11,061 nt of DNA, from positions 1-11,061 of the forward strand of contig JAGVVX010000020.1 in the NCBI GenBank assembly GCA_018304565.1. The letters are read 5' to 3'. The notes below the pieces were generated by a model. That model was given only the letters and a program-made list of their open reading frames with translations. It made no database searches and had not been told where the DNA came from. Numbering within the stretch: position 1 is the first letter of the stretch; each line of letters starts with the position of its first letter. This stretch comes from Candidatus Aenigmatarchaeota archaeon (lineage in GTDB: Archaea > Aenigmatarchaeota > Aenigmatarchaeia > GW2011-AR5). Made by a program: the position numbers and the translations under genes. Positions 1 to 6,200 of the stretch are shown here, in pieces.

Positions 1-143
1 AAACCAAAGGTTTACCTGTGTCGCAAAGCCCAAAGCTTTGCAACAATTCGCATTCCCTGAACCACTGTTTAATCTGCAGAGAGCGAAGCTCTCTGAGAGT
101 TCAAACAAGCAAAGCTTGTTTGCAGCAAACAGTGGAATGCGAA
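1..143. repeat. Branched palindrome cluster (family 2-like hairpins)
   Basis: Four short hairpins lie in a row: AAACC/GGTTT with loop AAA at 1-13, GCAAAGC/GCTTTGC at 23-41, CAGAGAGC/GCTCTCTG with loop GAA at 77-95, and CAAACAAGC/GCTTGTTTG with loop AAA at 102-122. The last two are enclosed by a longer stem: 47-55 pairs with 135-143 and 63-70 pairs with 127-134, leaving a small bulge. The whole would fold as a multi-branch cruciform or RNA. The three-base loops and perfect stems match the hairpin arrays at 545-644, 2975-3085 and 9423-9533, though the stem sequences differ. The first hairpin begins at base 1, so the cluster probably continues outside the window. No gene is seen in 1-224. Confidence 0.75.
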
Positions 144-224
144 GTTTCAATTTTTGTACTAGTTTTCCAGTTTTGTACCAAAACCACTATTAAACGCGCT
201 GCATATAGTTAACCAGTGGTTTTG

Positions 225-335
225 ATGAACTGTATTGCATGCAAAAAAGATGCGACTTTTCTCGCAAGTCTGAGCGGCATCACGATAGCATTATGCAGGC
301 TTCATTTTGCTGCAGCTGACAGAAAAGCAGATTAG
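225..335 (+). CDS. Small Cys/His protein, possible zinc-binding mini-protein (36 aa)
   Basis: This short ORF starts at the ATG at 225 and ends with TAG at 333-335. The product has the spacing C3-x2-C6 and then C24-x2-H27, with a hydrophobic segment between. That is the four-ligand arrangement of the very small zinc-finger proteins common in archaea. I see the ligands; zinc binding is inferred. A TATA-like stretch (ATTAAAC or CATATAG) lies at 187-208, inside a hairpin formed by 180-188 (AAAACCACT) and 214-222. No clear ribosome site precedes the ATG. It is followed by a second tiny Cys-rich ORF at 369. The reading frame could be fortuitous, since at 36 codons length is weak evidence; the ordered Cys/His pattern is the main support. 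Confidence 0.42.
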   Translation: MNCIACKKDATFLASLSGITIALCRLHFAAADRKAD

Positions 336-368
336 TCTTGTCTTGCAATGAAACGGGGTGGTTTGGGC

Positions 369-479
369 ATGAAGAATTATTTCAAGAAGCATTACTGCGG
401 CGATGGTTTCAGGGGAAAGATAGTGAAATCGCACAGCGTAATCTTCTGCAACCTGTGCGGCTACCAGTTCAGGAAATAA
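369..479 (+). CDS. Small CxxC protein (36 aa), possible zinc ribbon
   Basis: The ATG at 369 is chosen because GGTG at 357-360 is a good archaeal ribosome site with an eight-base gap. An in-frame ATG at 348 would add seven residues but has no such site. The product is basic and carries H8-x-C10 near the start and CNLCG (C27, C30) near the end, so it could hold one metal through one His and three Cys. TAA at 477-479 is followed directly by a perfect 8-bp hairpin with a three-base loop (480-498). The ORF lies 33 bases after the Cys/His ORF at 225-335, so the two might form a small transcription unit. I do not recognise a family. It could also be a remnant of a longer zinc-ribbon protein. Confidence 0.4.
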   Translation: MKNYFKKHYCGDGFRGKIVKSHSVIFCNLCGYQFRK

Positions 480-644
480 GGAGAAACGTAGTTTCTCCTT
501 CATGCTCAAAGAACCTCATGTTCTTTGGCATCTCAGAGAGTCTGCCGAGAAGTGAAACTTCTCGGAGATCTTCAGAGAAACCAAGTTTCTCTGAGATTCC
601 GAAATCCTTTGGATTTCGAGAATTCCGAAAAGCTTTGCTTTTCG
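480..644 (+). repeat. Triloop hairpin array, family 2, diverged copy
   Basis: Perfect hairpins follow one another: 480-498 (loop GTA), 507-527 (loop of five), 545-565 (9 bp, loop GAA), 573-593 (9 bp, loop CAA), 600-618 (8 bp, loop TTT) and 626-644 (8 bp, loop TTT). The last four match in order, and through their linkers (AGATCTTC, AGATT, AGAATTC), the array at 2975-3085 and its inverted copy at 9423-9533. Stems have changed in a compensating way: the first stem begins CCGAGAAGT here and ends ACTTCTCGG, against GGAGAAGC and GCTTCTCC elsewhere. The last is CGAAAAGC/GCTTTTCG against CAAAAAGC/GCTTTTTG. Long open frames across this stretch are by-products of the palindromes and I do not call them genes. 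Confidence 0.85.
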
Positions 645-683
645 AGAACTTTGCTTTCTGCATATGAACCTCTTCCTTATCCG

Positions 684-791
684 AGAAAGCATTGAAAACT
701 ATCGTCTTCAGACGGTAGATAAAATACAATGCTTTCTGGATGACATGCTCAAAGAAACCACCATCTTTAGATGGTGGTTATATCAGAGCAT
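684..791 (-). repeat. Two-module hairpin element, family 1, copy D (inverted)
   Basis: Read on the minus strand, this 108-base element has module 1 first and module 2 second. Module 1 has an outer stem 745-750 with 786-791 (extendable with a mismatch) and an inner 10-bp stem 756-765 with 770-779 whose loop reads TAAA on the minus strand. Module 2 has an 11-bp outer stem 684-694 with 727-737 (AGAAAGCATTG and its complement) and an inner 8-bp stem 699-706 with 711-718, loop TGAA on the minus strand and one G.T pair on the plus strand. The internal-loop bases on the two sides (TATTTTAT and TTTT) match those of the copies at 887-999 and 2122-2230. It faces the copy at 887-999 across a 28-residue ORF. 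Confidence 0.85.
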
Positions 792-814
792 ATCATGAGT
801 AAGGAGCTGATAAC

Positions 815-901
815 ATGAGAATCGTCTTTGAACTGGACACAGACGACAGCGATGTAAGGCAGAAGATTGAGGAATTGAAGAATATCATCATATCTTCTTA
901 A
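815..901 (+). CDS. 28-residue acidic peptide ORF between two inverted repeats
   Basis: The ATG at 815 is preceded by AAGGAG at 801-806, a fair ribosome site with an eight-base gap. The peptide begins MRIVFELDTDDSDV and continues as an amphipathic, charged helix, ending IIISS. A beta strand followed by a helix is the likely fold. The last five codons, including the stop, lie in or just beyond the left outer arm (887-898) of the family 1 copy at 887-999, so the gene end and the repeat boundary coincide. The ORF is flanked by oppositely oriented copies of that element. I do not recognise the peptide. It might be a remnant of a longer gene cut by the repeats, or a gene carried by them; chance is also possible at this length. 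Confidence 0.35.
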   Translation: MRIVFELDTDDSDVRQKIEELKNIIISS

Positions 902-999
902 TATACCACCGACTAAAGTCGGTGGTTTGTGAGAAGATGTGATCCCAGAGACATTGTGTTTCATCTGCTGTCTAAAGACAGCAGTTTTCAATGTCTCTG
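887..999 (+). repeat. Two-module hairpin element, family 1, copy A
   Basis: Module 1: a 12-bp outer stem 887-898 with 932-943 (one T.G pair) encloses a 9-bp inner stem 905-913 with 918-926 and loop TAAA. Module 2: an 11-bp outer stem 946-956 with 989-999 encloses an 8-bp inner stem 965-972 with 977-984, loop TAAA. The inner hairpin of module 1 and the bases following it (TTTGT, then GATGTGATCCC) are the same as in the copy inside the adenosyltransferase gene at 9738-9846, although the tip of the outer stem differs: CTTCT/AGAAG here and CGTC/GACG there. This is a compensating change. The element lies just upstream of the membrane protein gene. Confidence 0.88.
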
Positions 1000-1147
1000 A
1001 GGATAAGGATTGTTGAGGAAAAAACAAAAGATATTGCGAACGATGAAAGGGACAAGGATTTCGAGAAAGGAAATAGGTGGCTGGAATCACGCCAGAAGTC
1101 TTTTTAATCTTTTCAGGGAAGTGTTATTACTGGAGGCATGGCGGCGG

Positions 1148-1564
1148 ATGAAGCAGAAGGAACCTAAAGCGTCTTCTTATTATGCGGTAGCTGGAATTTA
1201 CGCGTTCTTTATAGTAGCGCTTGTGTTTTACATCGTCGTCTTGCAGCAGTTCGGCTTCCATGGACTGGAGTTCCAGATAGGCGGCAAGGATAACATCATC
1301 ACAACCCTGGACCTGCTTATACTTGGGACAACAGTGGCATCCTTCGCCCTTCTGGGCATTTCACTCATCGCATTCAAGCGGAAGAAAGACATAAGGATAT
1401 TCATAATCTCGCTCGCATTCTTCTTCTTCGCTCTGAAGGAGTTTCTTTTCCTCATTGATAATTTCTTCCCAAGAGAGACGGTTTTCATTGGACACGCAGA
1501 AAGAGGGCTGGAGTTCCTTATACTGCTCTCATTCATGATGCTTATGTACATATACCGCAGGTGA
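1148..1564 (+). CDS. Four-helix membrane protein paired with winged-helix regulator
   Basis: The 138-residue product has a short basic polar start (MKQKEPKASS) followed by four hydrophobic segments at about residues 11-34, 48-76, 82-105 and 117-136, ending in YIYRR. I chose the ATG at 1148: GGAGG lies at 1132-1136 and a TATA-like TTTTTAATC at about 1100-1108 would start the transcript near 1130. The same frame is open back to 1010, but that stretch is basic and lies next to the repeat element, so it is probably not translated. TGA at 1562-1564 abuts the start of the winged-helix gene. The tight pairing suggests a membrane partner that senses something and controls the regulator, as in other archaeal gene pairs of this type; the signal is unknown. 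I do not recognise a named family. Confidence 0.72.
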   Translation: MKQKEPKASSYYAVAGIYAFFIVALVFYIVVLQQFGFHGLEFQIGGKDNIITTLDLLILGTTVASFALLGISLIAFKRKKDIRIFIISLAFFFFALKEFLFLIDNFFPRETVFIGHAERGLEFLILLSFMMLMYIYRR

Positions 1565-2104
1565 TTGACGATTGTATCAGATTTTCTTGAGCTTGACATC
1601 AGAAGAAAGATATACGACTGTGTAAAAGGCTCGCCTGGCATTCACTTCAGGGAAGTCCAGAGGCGAGTAGGTGTCGCTACAGGCTCTGCCGATTATCACC
1701 TGCACTTCCTGGTCAAGCAAGGATTGCTGAGGGCAGAGAGAACTGGCCGCTTCTTGCGTTATTATGTAAGCGACACGGCTTATGAGCAAAGCGAGAAAGA
1801 ACTGCTTGACATACTGCGTCACAAGCCTTTCAGGCACATAATAATATATCTCATGGAGAATAACAAGACCAATGCGCTGAAGATCGCTTCTGACCTCGGG
1901 TACTCGCCCTCAAGCCTGTCTTGGAGCCTGAAGTACCTGATGGAAAAGGGCATAATAAAGCACAACAAGAAGGGGCGTTTCCGCTTCTATTCGATAAAGA
2001 ACAGCGAGTGCAGGAAGATGATAATAAAATGCCTGCTTGCGCACAAGGAAAGCTTCCTTGACAGGCTTGTCGATAATTTCATCTCAGCATGGGCAGAGGA
2101 ATGA
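1565..2104 (+). CDS. Double winged-helix DNA-binding regulator
   Basis: The 179-residue protein contains two winged helix-turn-helix domains in tandem. The first, at about residues 10-70, starts with the ArsR/MarR-like RRKIYDCVKGSPGIHFREV and continues through a recognition helix (GSADYHLHFLVKQG) and a wing (RTGRFLRYYV). The second, at about residues 85-155, repeats the pattern with NALKIASDLG, SLSWSLKYLMEKG and KKGRFRFYSI. Such fused tandem domains may act as a one-chain equivalent of a dimer. The start is uncertain: TTG at 1565 directly follows the upstream TGA, and AGGTGAT at 1559-1565 could instead serve as the ribosome site for an ATT at 1571. Translational coupling to the membrane protein is very likely. 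It is a likely transcription repressor; its operator is not identified. Confidence 0.87.
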   Translation: MTIVSDFLELDIRRKIYDCVKGSPGIHFREVQRRVGVATGSADYHLHFLVKQGLLRAERTGRFLRYYVSDTAYEQSEKELLDILRHKPFRHIIIYLMENNKTNALKIASDLGYSPSSLSWSLKYLMEKGIIKHNKKGRFRFYSIKNSECRKMIIKCLLAHKESFLDRLVDNFISAWAEE

Positions 2105-2121
2105 GATGAAAAAAGAAAAAT

Positions 2122-2230
2122 GAAATCCCGTATGTTACCATCGACTAAAGTCGATGGTTTCTTTTGTGGATTTCTTTCAGATTCATTGTATTTCATCACA
2201 CGACTAAAGTCGTGTGTTGTCAATGAATCT
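2122..2230 (+). repeat. Two-module hairpin element, family 1, copy B
   Basis: Module 1: a 7-bp outer stem 2122-2128 with 2168-2174 and a 9-bp inner stem 2137-2145 with 2150-2158, loop TAAA. Module 2: a 10-bp outer stem 2179-2188 with 2221-2230 and an 8-bp inner stem 2197-2204 with 2209-2216, loop TAAA. In module 2 the internal-loop bases TATTTCAT (left) and TTGT (right), and the closing ATTG/CAAT pairs, match copy A, while the stems carry different but still complementary sequences (AGATTC/GAATCT here, AGAGAC/GTCTCT there). It lies between the convergent ends of the winged-helix gene and the 19-residue peptide gene, so it may also act as a terminator for both. Confidence 0.88.
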
Positions 2231-2244
2231 AAAATGAGAAAGGA

Positions 2245-2304
2245 TTAGCAGTACTCGCATATGTTTTTCTTAGTGCTGTGCTTGTGTTTTTTCTTTACAG
2301 GCAT
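2245..2304 (-). CDS. 19-residue Lys/His-rich peptide ending in CEYC
   Basis: The encoded peptide is MPVKKKHKHSTKKNICEYC. The support is its expression signals rather than its length: GAGGTGA (minus strand, 2310-2316) is close to a perfect archaeal ribosome site with a five-base gap to the ATG at 2304, and a TATA box, ATATATATAG, lies at 2351-2360, which would start the transcript near 2330. The peptide is strongly basic, suggesting nucleic acid or ribosome contact, and ends in a CxxC that could bind metal with the two nearby His. I do not recognise it. It is divergent from nrdR and convergent with the winged-helix gene. The codons could be the start of a longer gene broken by a stop, but nothing similar follows after the TAA. 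Confidence 0.5.
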   Translation of the reverse strand: MPVKKKHKHSTKKNICEYC

Positions 2305-2309
2305 GGATT

Positions 2310-2360
2310 TCACCTCATCAAAAATTCTATTTTGTCTTTGTCGCTGCCTGATATATATAG
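2310..2360 (-). promoter_or_regulatory. TATA box and ribosome site of the 19-residue gene
   Basis: ATATATATAG at 2351-2360 reads as a TATA box in either direction. On the minus strand it is about 25 bases before a likely start near 2330, leaving a leader of about 25 bases that contains GAGGTGA at 2310-2316. The complete set of signals in the expected order is the main reason for calling the tiny gene. Confidence 0.55.
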
Positions 2361-2442
2361 TTACCGCTGATTTGCAAAAATCGCTATAACTTCCTTCCAG
2401 TGATTTCACCTTTCTGAAGACTACTTTGCATTACAGCAAGCC

Positions 2443-2510
2443 TTTTTATATGGGGCTCTAAAGCTACAATATGTTGTGCTACGCACGCGCGCAGCCACAA
2501 TATAACACGA
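2443..2510 (+). promoter_or_regulatory. nrdR promoter with two candidate NrdR boxes
   Basis: A TATA box (TTTTTATATG, 2443-2452) predicts a transcript start near 2474. Two sites resembling the NrdR box known from bacteria (acaCwAtATaTwGtgt) follow. The first, CTACAATATGTTGTGC at 2464-2479, matches 12 of 16 positions and covers the predicted start. The second, CCACAATATAACACGA at 2495-2510, matches 10 of 16, with a good left half and a weak right half. The shared ACAATAT cores are exactly 31 bases apart, three helical turns, which is the usual spacing of paired NrdR boxes. Bound NrdR would block the start site, so autorepression is inferred. GGTG at 2514-2517 is the ribosome site for the ATG at 2524. 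Confidence 0.65.
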
Positions 2511-2523
2511 ATTGGTGTTCCTC

Positions 2524-2967
2524 ATGAAATGCGCCTTCTGCGGGTACAAAGAGACGAAAGTCACTGACAAGCGTGACAGCGAGGAGACAACGCGCCGAAG
2601 GAGGCAGTGCCTTTCATGCATCAAGAGATTCACAACATACGAGAGGCCTGAAGTCAATATCATAATCATCAAGAAAGATGGCAGAAGGGAAAGATTCGAC
2701 AGGCAGAAGCTTCTCAGCGGCGTGCTGAAAGCATGCGAGAAAAGGCCTGTCAGCCAGGAAACAATCGAGAAGACAATTAACGACGTAGAAGCTGAACTAC
2801 GCGGCTATGGCGCAGAGATCCAAAGCCAGACAGTAGGCGAGATTCTAATGGAGAAACTCAAGCACGTCGACAAGGTCGCATACATTCGTTTTGCGTCAGT
2901 TTACAGGGCGTTCGGCGACATATCAGCCTTTGAAAAAGAAGTGAGGCTGCTGAAGAGGGTCAGCTGA
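2524..2967 (+). CDS. nrdR: Transcriptional repressor NrdR
   Basis: NrdR senses ATP/dATP and represses ribonucleotide reductase genes when dATP is plentiful. The 147-residue product has the normal size and order: an N-terminal zinc ribbon with C3, C6, C29 and C32, a basic stretch RRRRQ just before the second Cys pair, the junction RFTTYERPE, and then an ATP-cone domain at about residues 45-135 beginning IIIKKDGRRERFDRQKL and containing the conserved segment KVAYIRFASVYRAF. I chose the ATG at 2524 because homologues begin MKCPFC and GGTG lies six bases upstream; in-frame TTG and GTG codons at 2512 and 2515 would add an atypical start. NrdR is chiefly bacterial and archaeal cases are few as far as I know. 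Its likely target, nrdJ, follows after a repeat-filled gap. Its own promoter carries candidate NrdR boxes. Confidence 0.95.
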   Translation: MKCAFCGYKETKVTDKRDSEETTRRRRQCLSCIKRFTTYERPEVNIIIIKKDGRRERFDRQKLLSGVLKACEKRPVSQETIEKTINDVEAELRGYGAEIQSQTVGEILMEKLKHVDKVAYIRFASVYRAFGDISAFEKEVRLLKRVS

Positions 2968-2974
2968 CCATTTA

Positions 2975-3085
2975 TCTTGGGAGAAGCGAAGCTTCTCCGA
3001 GATCTTCAGGGAAACTTCGTTTCTCTGAGATTCCGAAATCCTTTGGATTTCAAGAATTCCAAAAAGCTGCGCTTTTTGAAAATAT
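2975..3085 (+). repeat. Triloop hairpin array, family 2, 111-base form
   Basis: Four hairpins in series: 2980-2998 (8 bp, loop GAA), 3007-3027 (9 bp with one G.T, loop TTC), 3035-3051 (7 bp, loop TTT) and 3060-3078 (8 bp, loop TGC). The reverse complement of 9423-9533 matches this 111-base stretch with only four differences, all between A and G. It lies eight bases after the nrdR stop and before the nrdJ promoter, so transcription of nrdR would run through it; a role as terminator or as mRNA end protection is possible but not shown. Confidence 0.9.
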
Positions 3086-3128
3086 TTCTGCATTAATAAT
3101 GCTGGAAACTAGAAACAAAAAAGTAAAC

Positions 3129-3196
3129 GATAAATATCTGCGACCTGAAGATCGCAGTATTAGACTGCATTCATTGCAATAAAATATGAGGGGTGG
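3129..3196 (+). promoter_or_regulatory. nrdJ promoter, dyad and ribosome site
   Basis: GATAAATAT at 3129-3137 is a likely TATA box. Directly after it lies a dyad, CTGCGACC/GATCGCAG (3138-3145 and 3150-3157) with loop TGAA, which sits between the TATA box and a transcript start near 3160, an operator-like place. The same size and loop also recall the inner hairpins of family 1, so it may be a worn-down copy of that repeat. I see no NrdR-box-like sequence here and no cobalamin riboswitch. GAGGGGTGG at 3188-3196 is the ribosome site for the ATG at 3202. Confidence 0.5.
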
Positions 3197-3201
3197 ACGG
3201 C

Positions 3202-6200
3202 ATGAAGACAAAGGAGATAATGAAAAGAGACGGAAAAATGGTGGCCTTTAACAAGAGAAAGATAGTTGGGGCCATATTCTCGGCGGCTCAGTCTGTTGGA
3301 GGCAAAGACATTAAACTCGCGGAAGAACTGGCTGAAAAGGTTATCAAGATTCTTGAGAACAGGGCATCAAAGCAGCGCAATTATATTCCTACTGTCGAGG
3401 AAGTCCAGGACGTTGTTGAAAAGATACTCATCGATAACGGCCACGCCTTGACAGCAAAGCACTATATAATTTACAGGCAGGAAAGGATGAAGATCAGGGA
3501 CGAAGCCAAGAGGATACTCGGCGGCCGCTTCACAAGAATGTACAAGGATCTTAGTTTGAATGCATTGCGTGTTCTTGCAGGACGATACCTTATACAAGAC
3601 AATGATGGCAACGTGCTTGAATCGCCTGAAGAGATGTTTGAGCGCGTAGCAAGGGCTTTGGCCAACGTCGAGAAGAAATATGGCGCCAGCCAGAAAAAGA
3701 TTTCTAAGCTTCAGCAGGAATTCAGGGAAGTCATGAGCAGCCTGGAATTCCTTCCAGCAGGAAGGACACTCACAAATGCAGGAGCACCTACCAGGCTTGT
3801 TTCCAATTGCATAGTGCTGCACATGGAAGACAGCATGGACGACATTTTTGAGACACTCAAGGAAGCATGCTTGCTGCAACAAGCTGGCTCTGGCCTTGGA
3901 TTCCCATTCCATTTGCTTAGGCCAGCTGGCAGGCGCGCTGTACGCTCGCGCGGGGTAGCATCAGGTCCTGTATCTTTCCTGCGCGTTTATGATGCATCCT
4001 TCGGGGTCATCAAACAGCAGGGCAGGCATGGAGCAAACATGGCTGTCATGAAAGTCACGCACCCCGACGTACTGGAGTTCATTCATTGCAAGGCACGTGA
4101 AGGAGACATAAGGAATTTCAACATCTCAGTCGCGCTTACAGACGGCTTCATGGAGAAAGTCGTCAACAATGCGCCTTCGCCCTGGATGTGCGAATGGCGC
4201 GGAATGGAGATGAAGCCACGAAGGATCATTAGAGACGAATACGGAACAGTGCTTGACATAAAAGAAGAGACCATGACAGCAAGGGAAATAATGGAAGAGA
4301 TAATAGGTGCTGCATGGAACAACGGGGAGCCTGGAGTAATCTTTATAGACAATGTGAACAAGACAAACCCTCTGCCACAGCTTGGACCTATAGAGGCTTG
4401 CAACCCCTGCGTGACAGGCGATTCTCTTGTGAGCACAGAGAACGGTCTTATGCGAATGGAAACCTTGGCTGGAAAATATCAGAAAGGCGGGATATCTGTA
4501 GTTTGTGACAACAAGATACCTATTGAACTACAAACAGAAGAGGGAAAGATGCTGATATACAAAGACACAAAAGGCACGCAGCTTAACAGCATCTCGGCGG
4601 CGTGGAAATCAGGGTACAAGGACGTATGGCGCATAGAAACAGAGTCTGGATATGAAATTGAGGCTACAGCAGACCATAAGATCATGACAACAGAAGGCTG
4701 GATTGAAGTAGAGAAACTGGAAGATAAAGAAATTCTCATTCAGTCGGGAGAAGGCAGATTTAGCGTAAACCAAAACCTTCCTTTCGATGTGCAGAATGAA
4801 TTTATCGGAGAAAACGGAAGAACCTACAGATATAACTTCCCCAGCGAATGGAGCCGAGAATTGGGACAATTTTTAGGCTGGCTTGTTGGAGATGGATGGA
4901 TACGAGACAAGAAAAAAGAATGGATGGTCGGACTGACATTCGGAAAGCACGATAAAGAAATACTCGAAAACATCAAGACGATAGGAAATAAAATCTACGG
5001 CTCTGAGAAAAATGAGATTGAAAGACAGAGAAATACATACCATCTTAATTATGGCTCAAAATATTTTGTTGAGTATCTGAAAAAAATAGGCATAACAACG
5101 GCAAAGGCAGGCGAGAAAGAAGTGCCTGAAACTATTTTTACAGCGCCTAAAGAAGCTGTTTCCGGGTTTTTACAAGGACTGTTTTCATCAGATGGCACAG
5201 TGATGCTTGATGAGAAAAAGGGCAATTACTATGTCAGGCTCACAACAAAATCCATAAAACTGGCAAAACAAGTCCAACTGCTGCTTCTGAATTTCGGGAT
5301 TAAATCTAAAATATACGACAGGAGCAGAGCCCCAAGAAAACAATTCACATACGAAACAAAGAAAGGAGACAAGAGAACTTACGAAACAGACGGCATTCTG
5401 TTCGAAGTACATATACATGGGAAAAGCATACGGCGGTTCAACGAGCAGATAGGGTTGCTCTGCAACAAGCACAAAGAAAAAATGGAAAAGATTTTACAGA
5501 AGAATTTAAGAGAAGACAAATTCTCGGATGCAGTAAAGACAGTTGAATACATAGGCAAGAAGGATGTTTACGACCTAACAGAGCCTGCAACTCATTCTTT
5601 TGTAGCAAACGGCTTTGTTGTATCAAATTGCGGTGAACAATATCTCCACGACGGCGATGTGTGCAATCTCGGATCCATAAACCTTGACAAATTCGTTAAA
5701 GATGGCCAGGTAGACTGGGAGAGACTCAGGTATGTTACGCGGCATTCAGTAAGAATGCTTGACAATGTAATAGACCTTACAGACTTTCCTGTAGAAAAGG
5801 TGAACAAGACCTTCAGAAGTAACAGAAGAATCGGCCTTGGCGTGATGGGTTTCGCTGATATGCTGATACAATTGGGCATAGGCTACGACACGCAAGAAGG
5901 TTTCGACACAGCCGAGAAGGTTGTAAAATTCATTAACGACACAGCGCATGAAATGTCCAGTGAGCTTGCAGAAGAGAAGGGCAGCTTTCCTAACTGGAAG
6001 CAAAGCATCTATGGGCAGCAGGATGTAAAGATGAGAAACGCGGCGCTGACAACGGTGCAACCCACTGGATCAATAAGCATGATATGTGACTGCGCAAGCG
6101 GAATAGAACCTTATTTCGCCCTTGCCTACAGGAAATCAAACATAATGGGTGGCCAGTCGCTTTCCTACCTGAACCGGCACCTCGAGAAAGCGTTGAAAGA

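Noticed and set aside
95..115. tRNA T-loop-like GTTCAAAC
   Set aside because: It is part of a 9-bp hairpin, and no acceptor, D-arm or anticodon arm can be placed around it.
338..729. Overlapping long open frames on both strands through the hairpin array (109 and 86 residues)
   Set aside because: They consist largely of translated palindromes, are open in both directions because of the repeat composition, and lack start signals.
684..999. CRISPR array
   Set aside because: The repeated units are few, inverted relative to each other and structurally nested, with no regular repeat-spacer pattern and no cas gene in the window.
887..999. Plain IS200/IS605 insertion with its transposase
   Set aside because: No TnpA or TnpB frame, whole or decayed, is found near any copy. 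The resemblance is limited to hairpins with a TAAA loop, and the stems vary between copies.
1562..1564. Recoded or read-through TGA joining the membrane protein and regulator
   Set aside because: TGA is used as an ordinary stop by nrdR, the regulator, pduO and the MFS gene here, and coupled restart explains the arrangement.
3085..3201. Cobalamin riboswitch or NrdR boxes upstream of nrdJ
   Set aside because: Neither the conserved B12-box type sequence nor an ACAATAT-type pair is visible in the leader.
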